Assembly (NCBI GenBank): GCA_051880035.1
Contig: JBJENE010000040.1
Coordinates: 1 to 10,106 of the forward strand
Length of the DNA: 10,106 bases
Reading direction: 5' to 3'
Source of the DNA: Eshraghiella sp051880035
GTDB taxonomy: Bacteria > Bacillota > Clostridia > Lachnospirales > Lachnospiraceae
Part shown: positions 1-6,338 of the stretch, one piece after another
Layout of the letters: each line of letters starts with the position of its first letter
How positions within the stretch are numbered: position 1 is the stretch's first letter
Program-made: the position numbers and the translations under genes
The notes under the pieces: generated by a model
Seen by the model: only the letters and a program-made list of their open reading frames with translations
What the model was told of the DNA's origin: nothing
Databases searched by the model: none

Positions 1-1
1 G

Positions 2-136
2 AGGGTCAGCTTCCGGACGGATTATAAATATGTGATTTGCGGGAATTATGTTGTGTTATATAAAATTGGAAAAGAATATTTGGAGATTTACCGGGTGGTG
101 AATCGGTATCAGGATATTACGAAGATATTTGAATAA
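2..136 (+). CDS. RelE/ParE-family toxin-like protein, C-terminal fragment (5' end outside window)
   Basis: The first 44 codons of the window are open in one frame and end at TAA 134-136; the gene begins upstream of the window. The visible peptide holds YKYVICGNYVVLYKIG followed by IYRVVNRYQDITKIFE. This matches the C-terminal beta strands of RelE/ParE-superfamily toxins: an R/Y-rich strand, a 'NYVVLY' strand, then 'RVVN(G/R)..D' and a final hydrophobic strand. Known members are ribosome-dependent mRNA interferases or gyrase inhibitors neutralised by an antitoxin encoded next door. The antitoxin would have to lie upstream, because what follows downstream is unrelated. Without the N-terminal half, RelE-like and ParE-like cannot be told apart, and it is not certain that the gene is intact. 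The family call is by pattern only. Confidence 0.6.
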   Translation, partial: RVSFRTDYKYVICGNYVVLYKIGKEYLEIYRVVNRYQDITKIFE

Positions 137-160
137 TTTCTTTTTTTTCTCCAATACTAT
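131..160 (+). promoter_or_regulatory. Possible sigma-E-type sporulation promoter for the coat-protein gene pair
   Basis: GAATAAT (131-137) and AATACTAT (153-160) are separated by 15 nt. They resemble the Bacillus/Clostridium sigma-E elements kmATATw and CATACAnT, with one mismatch in the first and two in the second. The predicted start near 167 would leave a leader of about 45 nt before the GTG start at 213. The downstream CotF-family gene makes a mother-cell sigma factor plausible. The match is partial and the region is T-rich, so chance resemblance is possible. The -35-like part overlaps the end of the toxin-like gene. Confidence 0.35.
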
Positions 161-199
161 AGTTATCCTGCATTTTGGTGCACGGAAAATTATTGTAAC

Positions 200-205
200 A
201 GGAGG
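200..205 (+). promoter_or_regulatory. Shine-Dalgarno site fixing the GTG start at 213
   Basis: A perfect AGGAGG lies 7 nt before GTG 213. The only upstream ATG in this frame (129) lies inside the preceding gene and has no ribosome binding site. This is what decides the start of the 61-residue protein. Confidence 0.8.
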
Positions 206-212
206 AAACACC

Positions 213-398
213 GTGGGACAGTTGTCAGAAAAAGAATTATCTTCCATCAAAGATTTGTTATCAGAAGAAGAACTTCTGGTCAAAAAATTCAAAATGCTTG
301 CAGAACATGCACAAACACCTGATTTAAAAAATAAAATGACCGAAATTTCAGGTAAGCATCAGAAACATTTTGATGAGCTTTATGCAAAATTGTCATAG
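213..398 (+). CDS. Small helical protein, ferritin-like/CotF-related, probable spore-coat associated
   Basis: This gene encodes 61 residues from a GTG start chosen for its perfect AGGAGG at ideal spacing. The protein is highly charged and helical. It begins GQLSEKELSSIKDLLSEEE, continues with LVKKFKMLAEHA and a short turn, and ends with a second helix containing HQKHFDELY. The pattern of two amphipathic helices with an acidic EE pair in the first and HxxH in the second resembles half of a ferritin-like bundle. It matches short proteins often annotated in Clostridia as spore coat or CotF-related. No signal peptide or membrane segment is present. The TAG stop overlaps the ribosome binding site of the following CotF gene, so the two are almost certainly co-translated. 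Function is inferred from this pairing; any metal binding is speculative. Confidence 0.65.
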   Translation: MGQLSEKELSSIKDLLSEEELLVKKFKMLAEHAQTPDLKNKMTEISGKHQKHFDELYAKLS

Positions 399-409
399 GA
401 GGATATTTT

Positions 410-673
410 ATGGAAATCTATACGGAAAAAGAAATTCTTGGGGATGCACTTGCCGCCCAGAAATGCTCTACAAGCAATTTTAATCTCAGCGCAAACGAAT
501 GCGTACATGAAGATGTAAGACAGACAATGCTTCATATCCTGAACGAAGAACATGATATACAGCAGGAAGTTTTTAATATGATGCATGATAAAGGATATTA
601 TCCGACTCCGGCTGCCGAACAGGAAAAAGTTAACCAGTTAAAGCAGCAGTACAGCCAATGTGCCAAATGTTAA
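410..673 (+). CDS. Spore coat protein, CotF family
   Basis: The gene encodes 87 residues from ATG 410, with AGGAGG at 397-402 embedded in the stop codon of the upstream gene and 7 nt spacing. The sequence follows the Coat F domain pattern: N-terminal TEKEILGDALAAQK, a Cys/Asn-rich turn, then a helix with HILNEEHDIQQEVFNMM, the signature G-Y-Y-P motif, and a final helix ending in CAKC. Family members are short, all-helical, ferritin-like proteins found in the spore coat of Bacillus and widely in Clostridia, sometimes in several copies. The length is typical of a single-domain member. It forms a two-gene unit with the preceding 61-residue protein and is closed by a strong hairpin. Whether this organism forms spores cannot be seen here; CotF-like genes also occur in species not known to sporulate. 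Confidence 0.85.
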   Translation: MEIYTEKEILGDALAAQKCSTSNFNLSANECVHEDVRQTMLHILNEEHDIQQEVFNMMHDKGYYPTPAAEQEKVNQLKQQYSQCAKC

Positions 674-688
674 AAAAGTAATTCAAAG

Positions 689-737
689 AGCAGTATTTCC
701 ATGGAGGAACCATTGGAATACTGCTTTATACATTTTA
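689..737 (+). terminator. Hairpin terminator after the coat-protein pair
   Basis: Positions 689-704 pair with 710-725 to form a 16-bp stem with one G-T wobble and one mismatch, closing a 5-nt loop (AGGAA). The tract TTATACATTTTAT follows. The stem starts 15 nt after the TAA of the CotF gene. The T run is interrupted, but the stem is long and strong. Confidence 0.75.
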
Positions 738-771
738 TCCGTAAATGCGCGTCAAAACCACAAAAAATGCA

Positions 772-800
772 TTGAATGTACAATAATATAATGCTATAAT
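772..800 (+). promoter_or_regulatory. Sigma-A promoter of the chemotaxis-receptor gene
   Basis: TTGAAT (772-777) and TATAAT (795-800) are separated by 17 nt. TGC precedes the -10 hexamer, giving an extended -10. Transcription would start near 807, leaving a leader of about 36 nt that includes the AAGG ribosome binding site at 831-834. I do not see a flagellar sigma-28 type promoter here. Confidence 0.75.
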
Positions 801-842
801 AAATTATCTTATGGAAAAAATGGTGGGAAGAAGGTACATACT

Positions 843-2336
843 ATGGAAGAGAAAGTTTTTCGTGAGAACGATGAGAAAGTAACTAAAACAGCCGTTAAAG
901 TTGTAAGATGGCTTATACTTGTGTTTCCGTTTCTCATATTGTTGTCCGTTATCGGAATATTCCAGTCCGATATTAAGAATCTGATTATTCTTACAGCGGT
1001 TGCAACAGTTGTTACAATGGGACCTACGATTGCATATAAACTCAAAGCACCTACACAGGTAATGAAATATGTGATTACATTGGCTTTGGGCATTCTGGTG
1101 GCTCTTATGGCAACCGATTCCACAATCGGTATCTATATGACATATGCCCTTGCAATGGTATTCAGTATTTTTTACTATGACAAGAAGTTTACTTTAAGAA
1201 TTGCAATTATCAGTTTCTTTTTACTTGTAGGGTCAATGTATATAAGATCCCTTGGAGTTAAGCAGGCAGAGTTTGATACAAATCTTACATGGTTTATCAG
1301 CAGATGTCTTGGATTCTTACTTGAAGCAGTTGTTATGAGTATTATCTGTGTAAAAATAGCAGATGTATCACATAAGATGCTTATTAAATTTGCTGATACA
1401 CAGCAGACTGCAGATTTGGTTGACCAGTGTAAAAAAGCATCAGAAGAACTCGGTAATGTAGTAGAGAAACTTGATGAATGCATTAACGGCTTTGCCAACA
1501 CCAATGAAGTTATTACCAATTCTGCAAAGGCAACTCTTGACGATTGCAGTAACAGCTCACAGTTTGCAGATTCCGTAATGGATTCAATGGGAGAATTGAA
1601 CAGAAATGTAGATATAATCGTAGAGAACACTTCACAGATGATGTCTATTTCTGAGGAGACTACCGATAAGATGCAGGGTTACATTGAACTCATGCAGAAG
1701 ACCACGGATGATATGCAGGTAATCGAGAAATCTGCCAAAGAGACAGAAGAGTCAATTAAGAGTCTTGAGTCAGGAATGAAAGAAGTTTCTGCATTTGCCA
1801 ATACAATTGCCGGAATTACCAACCAGACCAATCTTCTTGCACTTAATGCTTCAATAGAGGCTGCCAGAGCAGGAGAAATGGGCAAAGGTTTCAGCGTTGT
1901 TGCGGAAGAGGTAAGAGTGCTTGCCGATAATTCAAAGCAGGCAAGTGATGCTATTGCAGGTATTATACATAAGATATTTGCACTTCTTCAGGAAGTAAGG
2001 GTATCTAATCAGACCAATCTTAATAATATTACCGATGGTATTGAAAAACTCCATGAAGTAAGCAAGGAGGCCGAAAGCCTTGGCATGCTTCAGACCGAAT
2101 CAGGACAGAAGGCCAAGATGGTTGCGGATTCCAGCCATGATACGGCAGAGAACGGCAAACTTGTATTAGAGAAGATTTCACGGATGCAGGAACTTTTGGA
2201 GAATACATTGAATCAGGCAAACCTTATTGTTCAGGAGACAGAGACCCAGAGAACGGTTACCGGAGAGGTTCAAAGCTCATTCCTTCAGGTTAATGATGTA
2301 TCCCAGAGCCTTCTTACAATAAGCAGACCTCAGTAA
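843..2336 (+). CDS. Methyl-accepting chemotaxis protein with six-helix membrane domain
   Basis: This 497-residue receptor is expected to signal through CheW/CheA to the flagellar motor or another output. The N-terminal 175 residues hold about six hydrophobic segments (near 22-40, 45-66, 73-91, 95-111, 118-136, 151-172). They have only short loops, so there is no room for an extracellular Cache or four-helix ligand domain. No HAMP domain is evident; a long coiled coil follows directly. The signalling tip is canonical, with ITNQTNLLALNASIEAARAG at 325-344 followed by GFSVVAEEVRVLAD. The C terminus (SRPQ) lacks an NWETF-like CheR/CheB tether. The start at ATG 843 has GAAGAAGG 8 nt upstream. The gene stands alone between its own promoter and a terminator; no other chemotaxis or flagellar gene is near. 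The ligand is unknown; sensing within the membrane is an inference. Confidence 0.93.
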   Translation: MEEKVFRENDEKVTKTAVKVVRWLILVFPFLILLSVIGIFQSDIKNLIILTAVATVVTMGPTIAYKLKAPTQVMKYVITLALGILVALMATDSTIGIYMTYALAMVFSIFYYDKKFTLRIAIISFFLLVGSMYIRSLGVKQAEFDTNLTWFISRCLGFLLEAVVMSIICVKIADVSHKMLIKFADTQQTADLVDQCKKASEELGNVVEKLDECINGFANTNEVITNSAKATLDDCSNSSQFADSVMDSMGELNRNVDIIVENTSQMMSISEETTDKMQGYIELMQKTTDDMQVIEKSAKETEESIKSLESGMKEVSAFANTIAGITNQTNLLALNASIEAARAGEMGKGFSVVAEEVRVLADNSKQASDAIAGIIHKIFALLQEVRVSNQTNLNNITDGIEKLHEVSKEAESLGMLQTESGQKAKMVADSSHDTAENGKLVLEKISRMQELLENTLNQANLIVQETETQRTVTGEVQSSFLQVNDVSQSLLTISRPQ

Positions 2337-2380
2337 GTCAATACATATCATTAAATATTGTCTACCCTTTATAATCAAAC

Positions 2381-2416
2381 AGGCTGGAAAAGCTCTTCAA
2401 ATAGCTTTTCCAGCCT
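2381..2416. terminator. Bidirectional terminator between the chemotaxis receptor and tRNA-Arg
   Basis: AGGCTGGAAAAGCT (2381-2394) and its exact reverse complement (2403-2416) form a perfect 14-bp stem with an 8-nt loop. On the plus strand it is followed by TTTGTTAAT. On the minus strand it is followed by GTTTGATTAT. It lies between two convergent transcripts, 44 nt after the receptor stop codon and 12 nt beyond the tRNA 3' end, and probably ends both. Confidence 0.8.
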
Positions 2417-2427
2417 TTGTTAATAAA

Positions 2428-2501
2428 TGCGCCTGGAGGGAATCGAACCCCCGACAACCCGGCTCCGGAAACCGGTGCTCTATCCACTGAGCTACAAACG
2501 C
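2428..2501 (-). tRNA. tRNA-Arg, anticodon CCG
   Basis: The minus strand folds into a complete 74-nt cloverleaf. The 7-bp acceptor stem (GCGTTTG with CAGGCGC) contains two G-T wobbles. The D arm is GCTC/GAGC with loop AGTGGATA. The anticodon stem CCGGT/GCCGG carries loop TTCCGGA. The variable region is 6 nt, and the T arm GGGGG/CCCTC carries loop TTCGATT. Loop positions 34-36 read CCG, so it decodes the arginine codon CGG. The discriminator base is A. CCA is not encoded (TTT follows), so the 3' end must be added by tRNA nucleotidyltransferase. Confidence 0.95.
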
Positions 2502-2523
2502 ATGGGACTAACCCGTGACAACA

Positions 2524-2552
2524 ATCATAATATAAATAAATTGCTAAGTCAA
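2524..2552 (-). promoter_or_regulatory. Sigma-A promoter of tRNA-Arg(CCG)
   Basis: On the minus strand, TTGACT (2552 down to 2547) and TATGAT (2529 down to 2524) are separated by 17 nt. The expected start lies near 2517, giving a leader of about 16 nt before the mature tRNA 5' end at 2501. Both hexamers match consensus at five of six positions. Confidence 0.75.
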
Positions 2553-2607
2553 GCTTGAGTTTTGGAAGCAAAGCCTGTATAAAAGTTTATATTTGAAAGC
2601 CTGGAAG

Positions 2608-2635
2608 TTGCAAAATACTATTTTTCTGTTAAAAT
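2608..2635 (+). promoter_or_regulatory. Sigma-A promoter of the rluF-ligA-metA operon
   Basis: TTGCAA (2608-2613) and TAAAAT (2630-2635) are separated by 16 nt, with TGT just before the -10 hexamer (extended -10). The predicted start near 2642 lies only about 10 nt before ATG 2652 but about 31 nt before ATG 2673. This supports the later start for rluF. No riboswitch or T-box leader fits between promoter and gene. Confidence 0.6.
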
Positions 2636-2654
2636 GATAATAATATGACTTATG

Positions 2655-2661
2655 GGAAAGG
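2655..2661 (+). promoter_or_regulatory. Ribosome binding site supporting rluF start at ATG 2673
   Basis: GGAAAGG lies 11 nt before ATG 2673. The in-frame ATG at 2652 overlaps this site and has no purine-rich site of its own upstream. The spacing is slightly long but usable. Confidence 0.55.
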
Positions 2662-2672
2662 TATCTTACGCA

Positions 2673-3389
2673 ATGGAAGCTGTCCGAATTAATAAATATT
2701 TAAGCAGCAGCGGATTCTGCTCCAGAAGAGCGGCTGACAGATATGTGGAAGAAGGAAGAGTAACGATAGACGGAATAACTGCTTTGACCGGAGCGAAAGT
2801 TTTGGACGGGCAGACCGTGTGCGTGGACGGACAGGCTGTTTTCATGAATCAGCAGGGTAAGGTATTTATACTTAACAAACCGGCAGGGTATATAAGCTCT
2901 CTTTCCGACAGTCAGGGAAAGGGTATTAGTTGTTTTATTCCTGAAGGATTGAGGCTTTTTCCGGTGGGAAGACTTGACAAAGATTCGGAAGGATTAATGC
3001 TCTTAACCAATGACGGTGAGCTTATGAACAATGTTCTAAATGCATCCAACGGACATGAGAAAGAGTACATTGTCACTACCGACAGGAAAATCACAAATGA
3101 TTTTATCAGAGGAATGGAAAAAGGTGTTCCCATTACCAACGGTGCCACCGGTAAGAAAATCATTACCGCACCGTGTAAAATAACTAAGATTGATGAACAC
3201 AGTTTTAAAATAATAATAATTCAGGGTCTTAACCGGCAGATAAGACGAATGTGCGGACATTTTGGTTTTAAGGTTCTCACATTAAAAAGAATCAGAATTA
3301 TGAATGTAACATTAGGTGAGCTTAAAACCGGCGAAATTAAAGAACTTGAATCAGATGTGCTTAAAGAACTTTACAGGCAGTTGGGGTAA
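2673..3389 (+). CDS. rluF: 23S rRNA pseudouridine synthase, RluF-like
   Basis: The enzyme isomerises uridine in 23S rRNA; the E. coli homologue acts at U2604. From ATG 2673 it has 238 residues; the in-frame ATG 2652 would add seven (245). I prefer 2673 because of its ribosome binding site, the promoter position, and because the family typically begins with VRINKYLS close to the N terminus. Residues 1-50 form an S4 RNA-binding domain (INKYLSSSGFCSRRAADRY). The catalytic motif GRLDKDSEGLMLLTNDG (99-115) carries the nucleophilic Asp102. Further on, HEKEY, DFIRGMEKGVPI and QGLNRQIRRMCGHFGF followed by RIRIMNV match E. coli RluF better than RluB or RsuA. It is the first gene of a three-gene operon, ending 4 nt before ligA. 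The exact target uridine is not proven by sequence. Confidence 0.9.
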   Translation: MEAVRINKYLSSSGFCSRRAADRYVEEGRVTIDGITALTGAKVLDGQTVCVDGQAVFMNQQGKVFILNKPAGYISSLSDSQGKGISCFIPEGLRLFPVGRLDKDSEGLMLLTNDGELMNNVLNASNGHEKEYIVTTDRKITNDFIRGMEKGVPITNGATGKKIITAPCKITKIDEHSFKIIIIQGLNRQIRRMCGHFGFKVLTLKRIRIMNVTLGELKTGEIKELESDVLKELYRQLG

Positions 3390-3393
3390 TAAT

Positions 3394-5355
3394 ATGGACA
3401 AAACAGCAAGAATCAAAGAATTGGTAGAAATATTAAATGAAGCTGCAAAGGTGTATTACTCAGGCAATGATGAGATTATGAGTAATTACGAATATGACAG
3501 GCTTTATGATGAACTGCAGAAGCTTGAAGAGGAGACCGGAATACAAATGTCCGGTTCGCCGACGGGAATGGTAGGATATGAAACATTAAGCGAACTCCCA
3601 AAAGAGACACATAAGACTCCTATGTTAAGTCTTGATAAGACCAAATCAGTGGAGACCCTGGCAGATTTTGCAGGAGAACACACAAGTCTTTTGTCGTGGA
3701 AACTTGACGGCCTTACGGTGGTTCTGACTTATCAGGATGGTGAGCTTTTGAAAGCTGTTACAAGAGGTAACGGTACTGTGGGAGAGGTTATTACGCCTAA
3801 TGCCAGAACATTCAAAAATCTTCCTCTGAAAATTCCTTTTACCGGGAATATTACTTTAAGAGGAGAAGCAGTAATAACCTACTCTGATTTTGAAAAAATA
3901 AATGCGGCAATTACGGATGACAGTGAAAAATACAAGAATCCCCGTAATCTGTGCAGCGGTTCCGTAAGACAGCTTAACAGCAGAATAACAGCCGAAAGGA
4001 ATGTCCGTTTTATTGCGTTTGCCCTGATAAGCGCTGATGGAGTGGATTTTCATAATTCCAGGGAAGAGCAGTTTAAGTGGCTTGAAAAGCAGGGATTTGA
4101 AGTTGTTGAAAGAAAAATTGTTACCGGAGCCAATATGGCATCTGCGGTGGAATATTTTTCGGAGAAGGTCAAAACAAACGATTTCCCGTCAGACGGACTT
4201 GTGCTTTTATATGATGATATTGCTTACGGAGAATCGTTAGGCTCCACTGCCAAATTCCCGCGAAATGCGATTGCATTTAAATGGGCGGATGAAACGGCAG
4301 TTACTACTTTAAGGGAAGTTGAATGGAGTGCATCAAGGACAGGCCTTATTAATCCGGTAGCTGTTTTTGACCCGGTGGAACTTGAGGGAACAACCGTATC
4401 CAGAGCAAGCGTCCATAATGTAAGTATCGTGCAGGAACTGAAACTCGGAATAGGCGATAAAATAACCGTATACAAAGCCAACATGATTATTCCGCAGATT
4501 GGAGAGAACCTGACGGGAAGTAATACGCTTGAAATTCCCGGTAAATGCCCGGTATGCGGACAGGATACAAGAATAGAAAAAAGTGCCGGAGCCAGAATGC
4601 TTTATTGCACCAATCCGGACTGTCAGGCCAAAAATATCAAGAAATTCCAGCATTTTGTTACAAGAAATGCAATGAATATAGACGGTATATCAGAGCAGAC
4701 ACTTGAAAAATTTATAGACAAAGGATTTGTAAAAGAATATACTGACTTGTATCATCTGGACAGATACCGGACGGAGATTACCGAAATGGAGGGCTTTGGT
4801 GAAAAGTCTTATGAAAACATAATTTCTTCGGTCAATGCCTCCAGAAAAACAACTCTTGCAAGGGTTTTATACAGTCTGGGAATTGCGGGAATCGGACTCG
4901 CCAATGCCAAACTGATATGCAGACATCTGGATGATTCTCCTGACAAGGTTACAAAGGCTTCGGCAGAAGAATTAATGGAAATTGAAGGCATAGGAGAAGT
5001 CCTTGCCGGAACATTTTCGGAATATTTTAAGTCTGAGGATAATCTGGCAAAATTTTTTGCACTGTTGTCCGAGCTTACGCTTGAAAAGGAAGAACGCAAT
5101 ACCGAATCACCTGTTGCCGGTAAAACATTTGTTATCACCGGCGGGGTAAACCACTTTGCCAACAGGGATGAACTTAAAGCATATATTGAAAAGCTGGGAG
5201 GCAAAACCACAGGCTCAGTATCCGCTAAGACGGATTATCTTATTAATAATGATGTGACGAGTAATTCGTCCAAAAACAAAAAAGCAAAAGAACTTGGAAT
5301 TCCGATTCTGTCCGAGGAGGATTTTCTTAAGCTATCAGAAGGGAAGGAACAGTAA
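3394..5355 (+). CDS. ligA: NAD+-dependent DNA ligase, divergent clade
   Basis: The enzyme seals DNA nicks using NAD+; LigA is normally essential. It has 653 residues from ATG 3394, chosen because MDKTARIKELVEIL opens domain Ia and the start lies 4 nt after rluF. Domains in order: Ia (1-50), adenylation domain with KLDG (catalytic Lys103) and RGE (Glu158), OB fold with SRTGLINPVA and TVSRASVHN, four-cysteine zinc finger (C385, C388, C405, C410), helix-hairpin-helix repeats (about 460-545), C-terminal BRCT (about 573-650). Several usually conserved positions differ when aligned by eye to E. coli LigA: Asp32 is Asn31, Glu113 is Ser101, TRGDG is TRGNG, GEDIT is GEVIT, and Lys290 is Leu272. The gene is otherwise full length with all domains, so I infer an active enzyme of a distinct clade. 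Its stop codon overlaps the metA start. Confidence 0.96.
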   Translation: MDKTARIKELVEILNEAAKVYYSGNDEIMSNYEYDRLYDELQKLEEETGIQMSGSPTGMVGYETLSELPKETHKTPMLSLDKTKSVETLADFAGEHTSLLSWKLDGLTVVLTYQDGELLKAVTRGNGTVGEVITPNARTFKNLPLKIPFTGNITLRGEAVITYSDFEKINAAITDDSEKYKNPRNLCSGSVRQLNSRITAERNVRFIAFALISADGVDFHNSREEQFKWLEKQGFEVVERKIVTGANMASAVEYFSEKVKTNDFPSDGLVLLYDDIAYGESLGSTAKFPRNAIAFKWADETAVTTLREVEWSASRTGLINPVAVFDPVELEGTTVSRASVHNVSIVQELKLGIGDKITVYKANMIIPQIGENLTGSNTLEIPGKCPVCGQDTRIEKSAGARMLYCTNPDCQAKNIKKFQHFVTRNAMNIDGISEQTLEKFIDKGFVKEYTDLYHLDRYRTEITEMEGFGEKSYENIISSVNASRKTTLARVLYSLGIAGIGLANAKLICRHLDDSPDKVTKASAEELMEIEGIGEVLAGTFSEYFKSEDNLAKFFALLSELTLEKEERNTESPVAGKTFVITGGVNHFANRDELKAYIEKLGGKTTGSVSAKTDYLINNDVTSNSSKNKKAKELGIPILSEEDFLKLSEGKEQ

Positions 5356-6263
5356 TGCCAATTAGAACACAGAATGATTTACCGGCAAAAGCAATATTGG
5401 AGAATGAAAATATATTCGTTATGGATGAGGACAGGGCGATAAGTCAGGATATCCGTCCGCTGGAAATTCTTATTTTGAACCTTATGCCGCTTAAAGAGGA
5501 TACGGAAGTGCAGCTTTTAAGAGCACTTTCAAACACACCGCTTCAGATAGATATTACTTTTTTACAAACTGCCTCATATACATCGACACATACATCCGAA
5601 TCTCATCTTAATCAGTTTTATGTAACCTTTGATGAGATAAAAGACCGGAAATTCGACGGAATGATTATTACGGGGGCTCCGATTGAACATATGGAGTTCG
5701 AAGAAGTGGATTACTGGCCGGAACTTACCAGGATAATGGACTGGACCAAAACCAATGTTACATCCACGTTTCATATATGCTGGGGCGCACAGGCAGGACT
5801 TTACTATCATTATGGTGTCCGTAAGATTAAACTGGATAAGAAAATTTCGGGCGTATACTGGCATCATGTTCTGAATCGTAAGATTCCGCTTGTGAGAGGC
5901 TTTGATGATGTATTTCTTGCTCCTCATTCAAGAAATACCCAGTCATCACCGGAAGATATCCGTAAAAATAAAGACCTTATAATTCTGGCGGAATCAGAGC
6001 AGGTAGGAGATTTGCTTATTATGTCAAAGGATGGCAGACAGATTTTTGTGCTGGGACATCTTGAATATGACAGACTGACACTTGATAAGGAATATCACAG
6101 AGATTTGAATCGGGGAATTAATCCTGAACTTCCCGAAAATTATTATGTGGACAACAATCCGGACATTCGTCCGAACCTTACATGGAGAGCCACATCCAAC
6201 TGTCTCTACAGTAATTGGCTCAATTATTATGTATACCAGACAACCCCATATAAATTAGACTAA
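5355..6263 (+). CDS. metA: Homoserine O-acetyltransferase, MetA family
   Basis: The protein transfers an acyl group from acyl-CoA to the hydroxyl of homoserine, the committed step of methionine synthesis. It has 302 residues, the usual MetA length. The catalytic residues fall at the same numbers as in E. coli: Cys142 in FHICWGAQAG, His235 and Glu237 in GHLEYD. Position 111 (GAPIE) is Glu. In characterised MetA proteins, including that of Bacillus cereus, Glu111 goes with acetyl-CoA use and Gly with succinyl-CoA. I therefore call it an acetyltransferase despite the MetA fold, whose family name often says succinyltransferase. ATG 5355 overlaps the ligA stop (TAATG) and follows AGGGAAGGA within the ligA end. 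Translation is therefore probably coupled, and no SAM riboswitch precedes the gene. A hairpin terminator follows. Confidence 0.95.
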   Translation: MPIRTQNDLPAKAILENENIFVMDEDRAISQDIRPLEILILNLMPLKEDTEVQLLRALSNTPLQIDITFLQTASYTSTHTSESHLNQFYVTFDEIKDRKFDGMIITGAPIEHMEFEEVDYWPELTRIMDWTKTNVTSTFHICWGAQAGLYYHYGVRKIKLDKKISGVYWHHVLNRKIPLVRGFDDVFLAPHSRNTQSSPEDIRKNKDLIILAESEQVGDLLIMSKDGRQIFVLGHLEYDRLTLDKEYHRDLNRGINPELPENYYVDNNPDIRPNLTWRATSNCLYSNWLNYYVYQTTPYKLD

Positions 6264-6270
6264 ATTTTAA

Positions 6271-6320
6271 CCGGACTGCGGCTGTTTGAACATTCAACAA
6301 TCGGAGTCCGGCTCTGTTTT
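6271..6320 (+). terminator. Terminator after metA
   Basis: CCGGACT (6271-6277) pairs with AGTCCGG (6305-6311). An imperfect inner stem (TGTTTGAA at 6283-6290 against TTCAACA at 6293-6299) extends the hairpin. CTCTGTTTT follows, then an AT-rich tract. It lies 7 nt beyond the metA stop and closes the operon. The A/T run on the other side could make it partly bidirectional. Confidence 0.7.
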
Positions 6321-6338
6321 AAATTTAAGCCGGTTTCC

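Noticed and set aside
129..212. N-terminal extension of the 61-residue protein from ATG 129
   Set aside because: It lies partly inside the toxin-like gene, has no ribosome binding site, and encodes a Phe-rich stretch unlike the family. GTG 213 has a perfect AGGAGG at 7 nt.
701..775. A 24-codon open frame starting at ATG 701
   Set aside because: It starts in the stem of the terminator hairpin, has no ribosome binding site, and the peptide has no recognisable pattern.
2369..2375. TATAAT after the chemotaxis gene as a promoter
   Set aside because: There is no -35 element at the right distance, and a terminator hairpin follows at once.
2362..2571. Minus-strand open frame across the tRNA
   Set aside because: It spans the terminator, the tRNA and the tRNA promoter; it is an accidental frame over RNA features.
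2337..2672. Riboswitch, small RNA or integration site around the tRNA
   Set aside because: Apart from the terminator, tRNA and two promoters, I see no conserved leader pattern, no repeat of the tRNA 3' end in the window, and no integrase gene.
3316..3393. Upstream ATG in the ligA frame adding 26 residues
   Set aside because: This part lies inside rluF in another frame, and its peptide does not resemble the start of LigA. ATG 3394 gives a normal domain Ia start.
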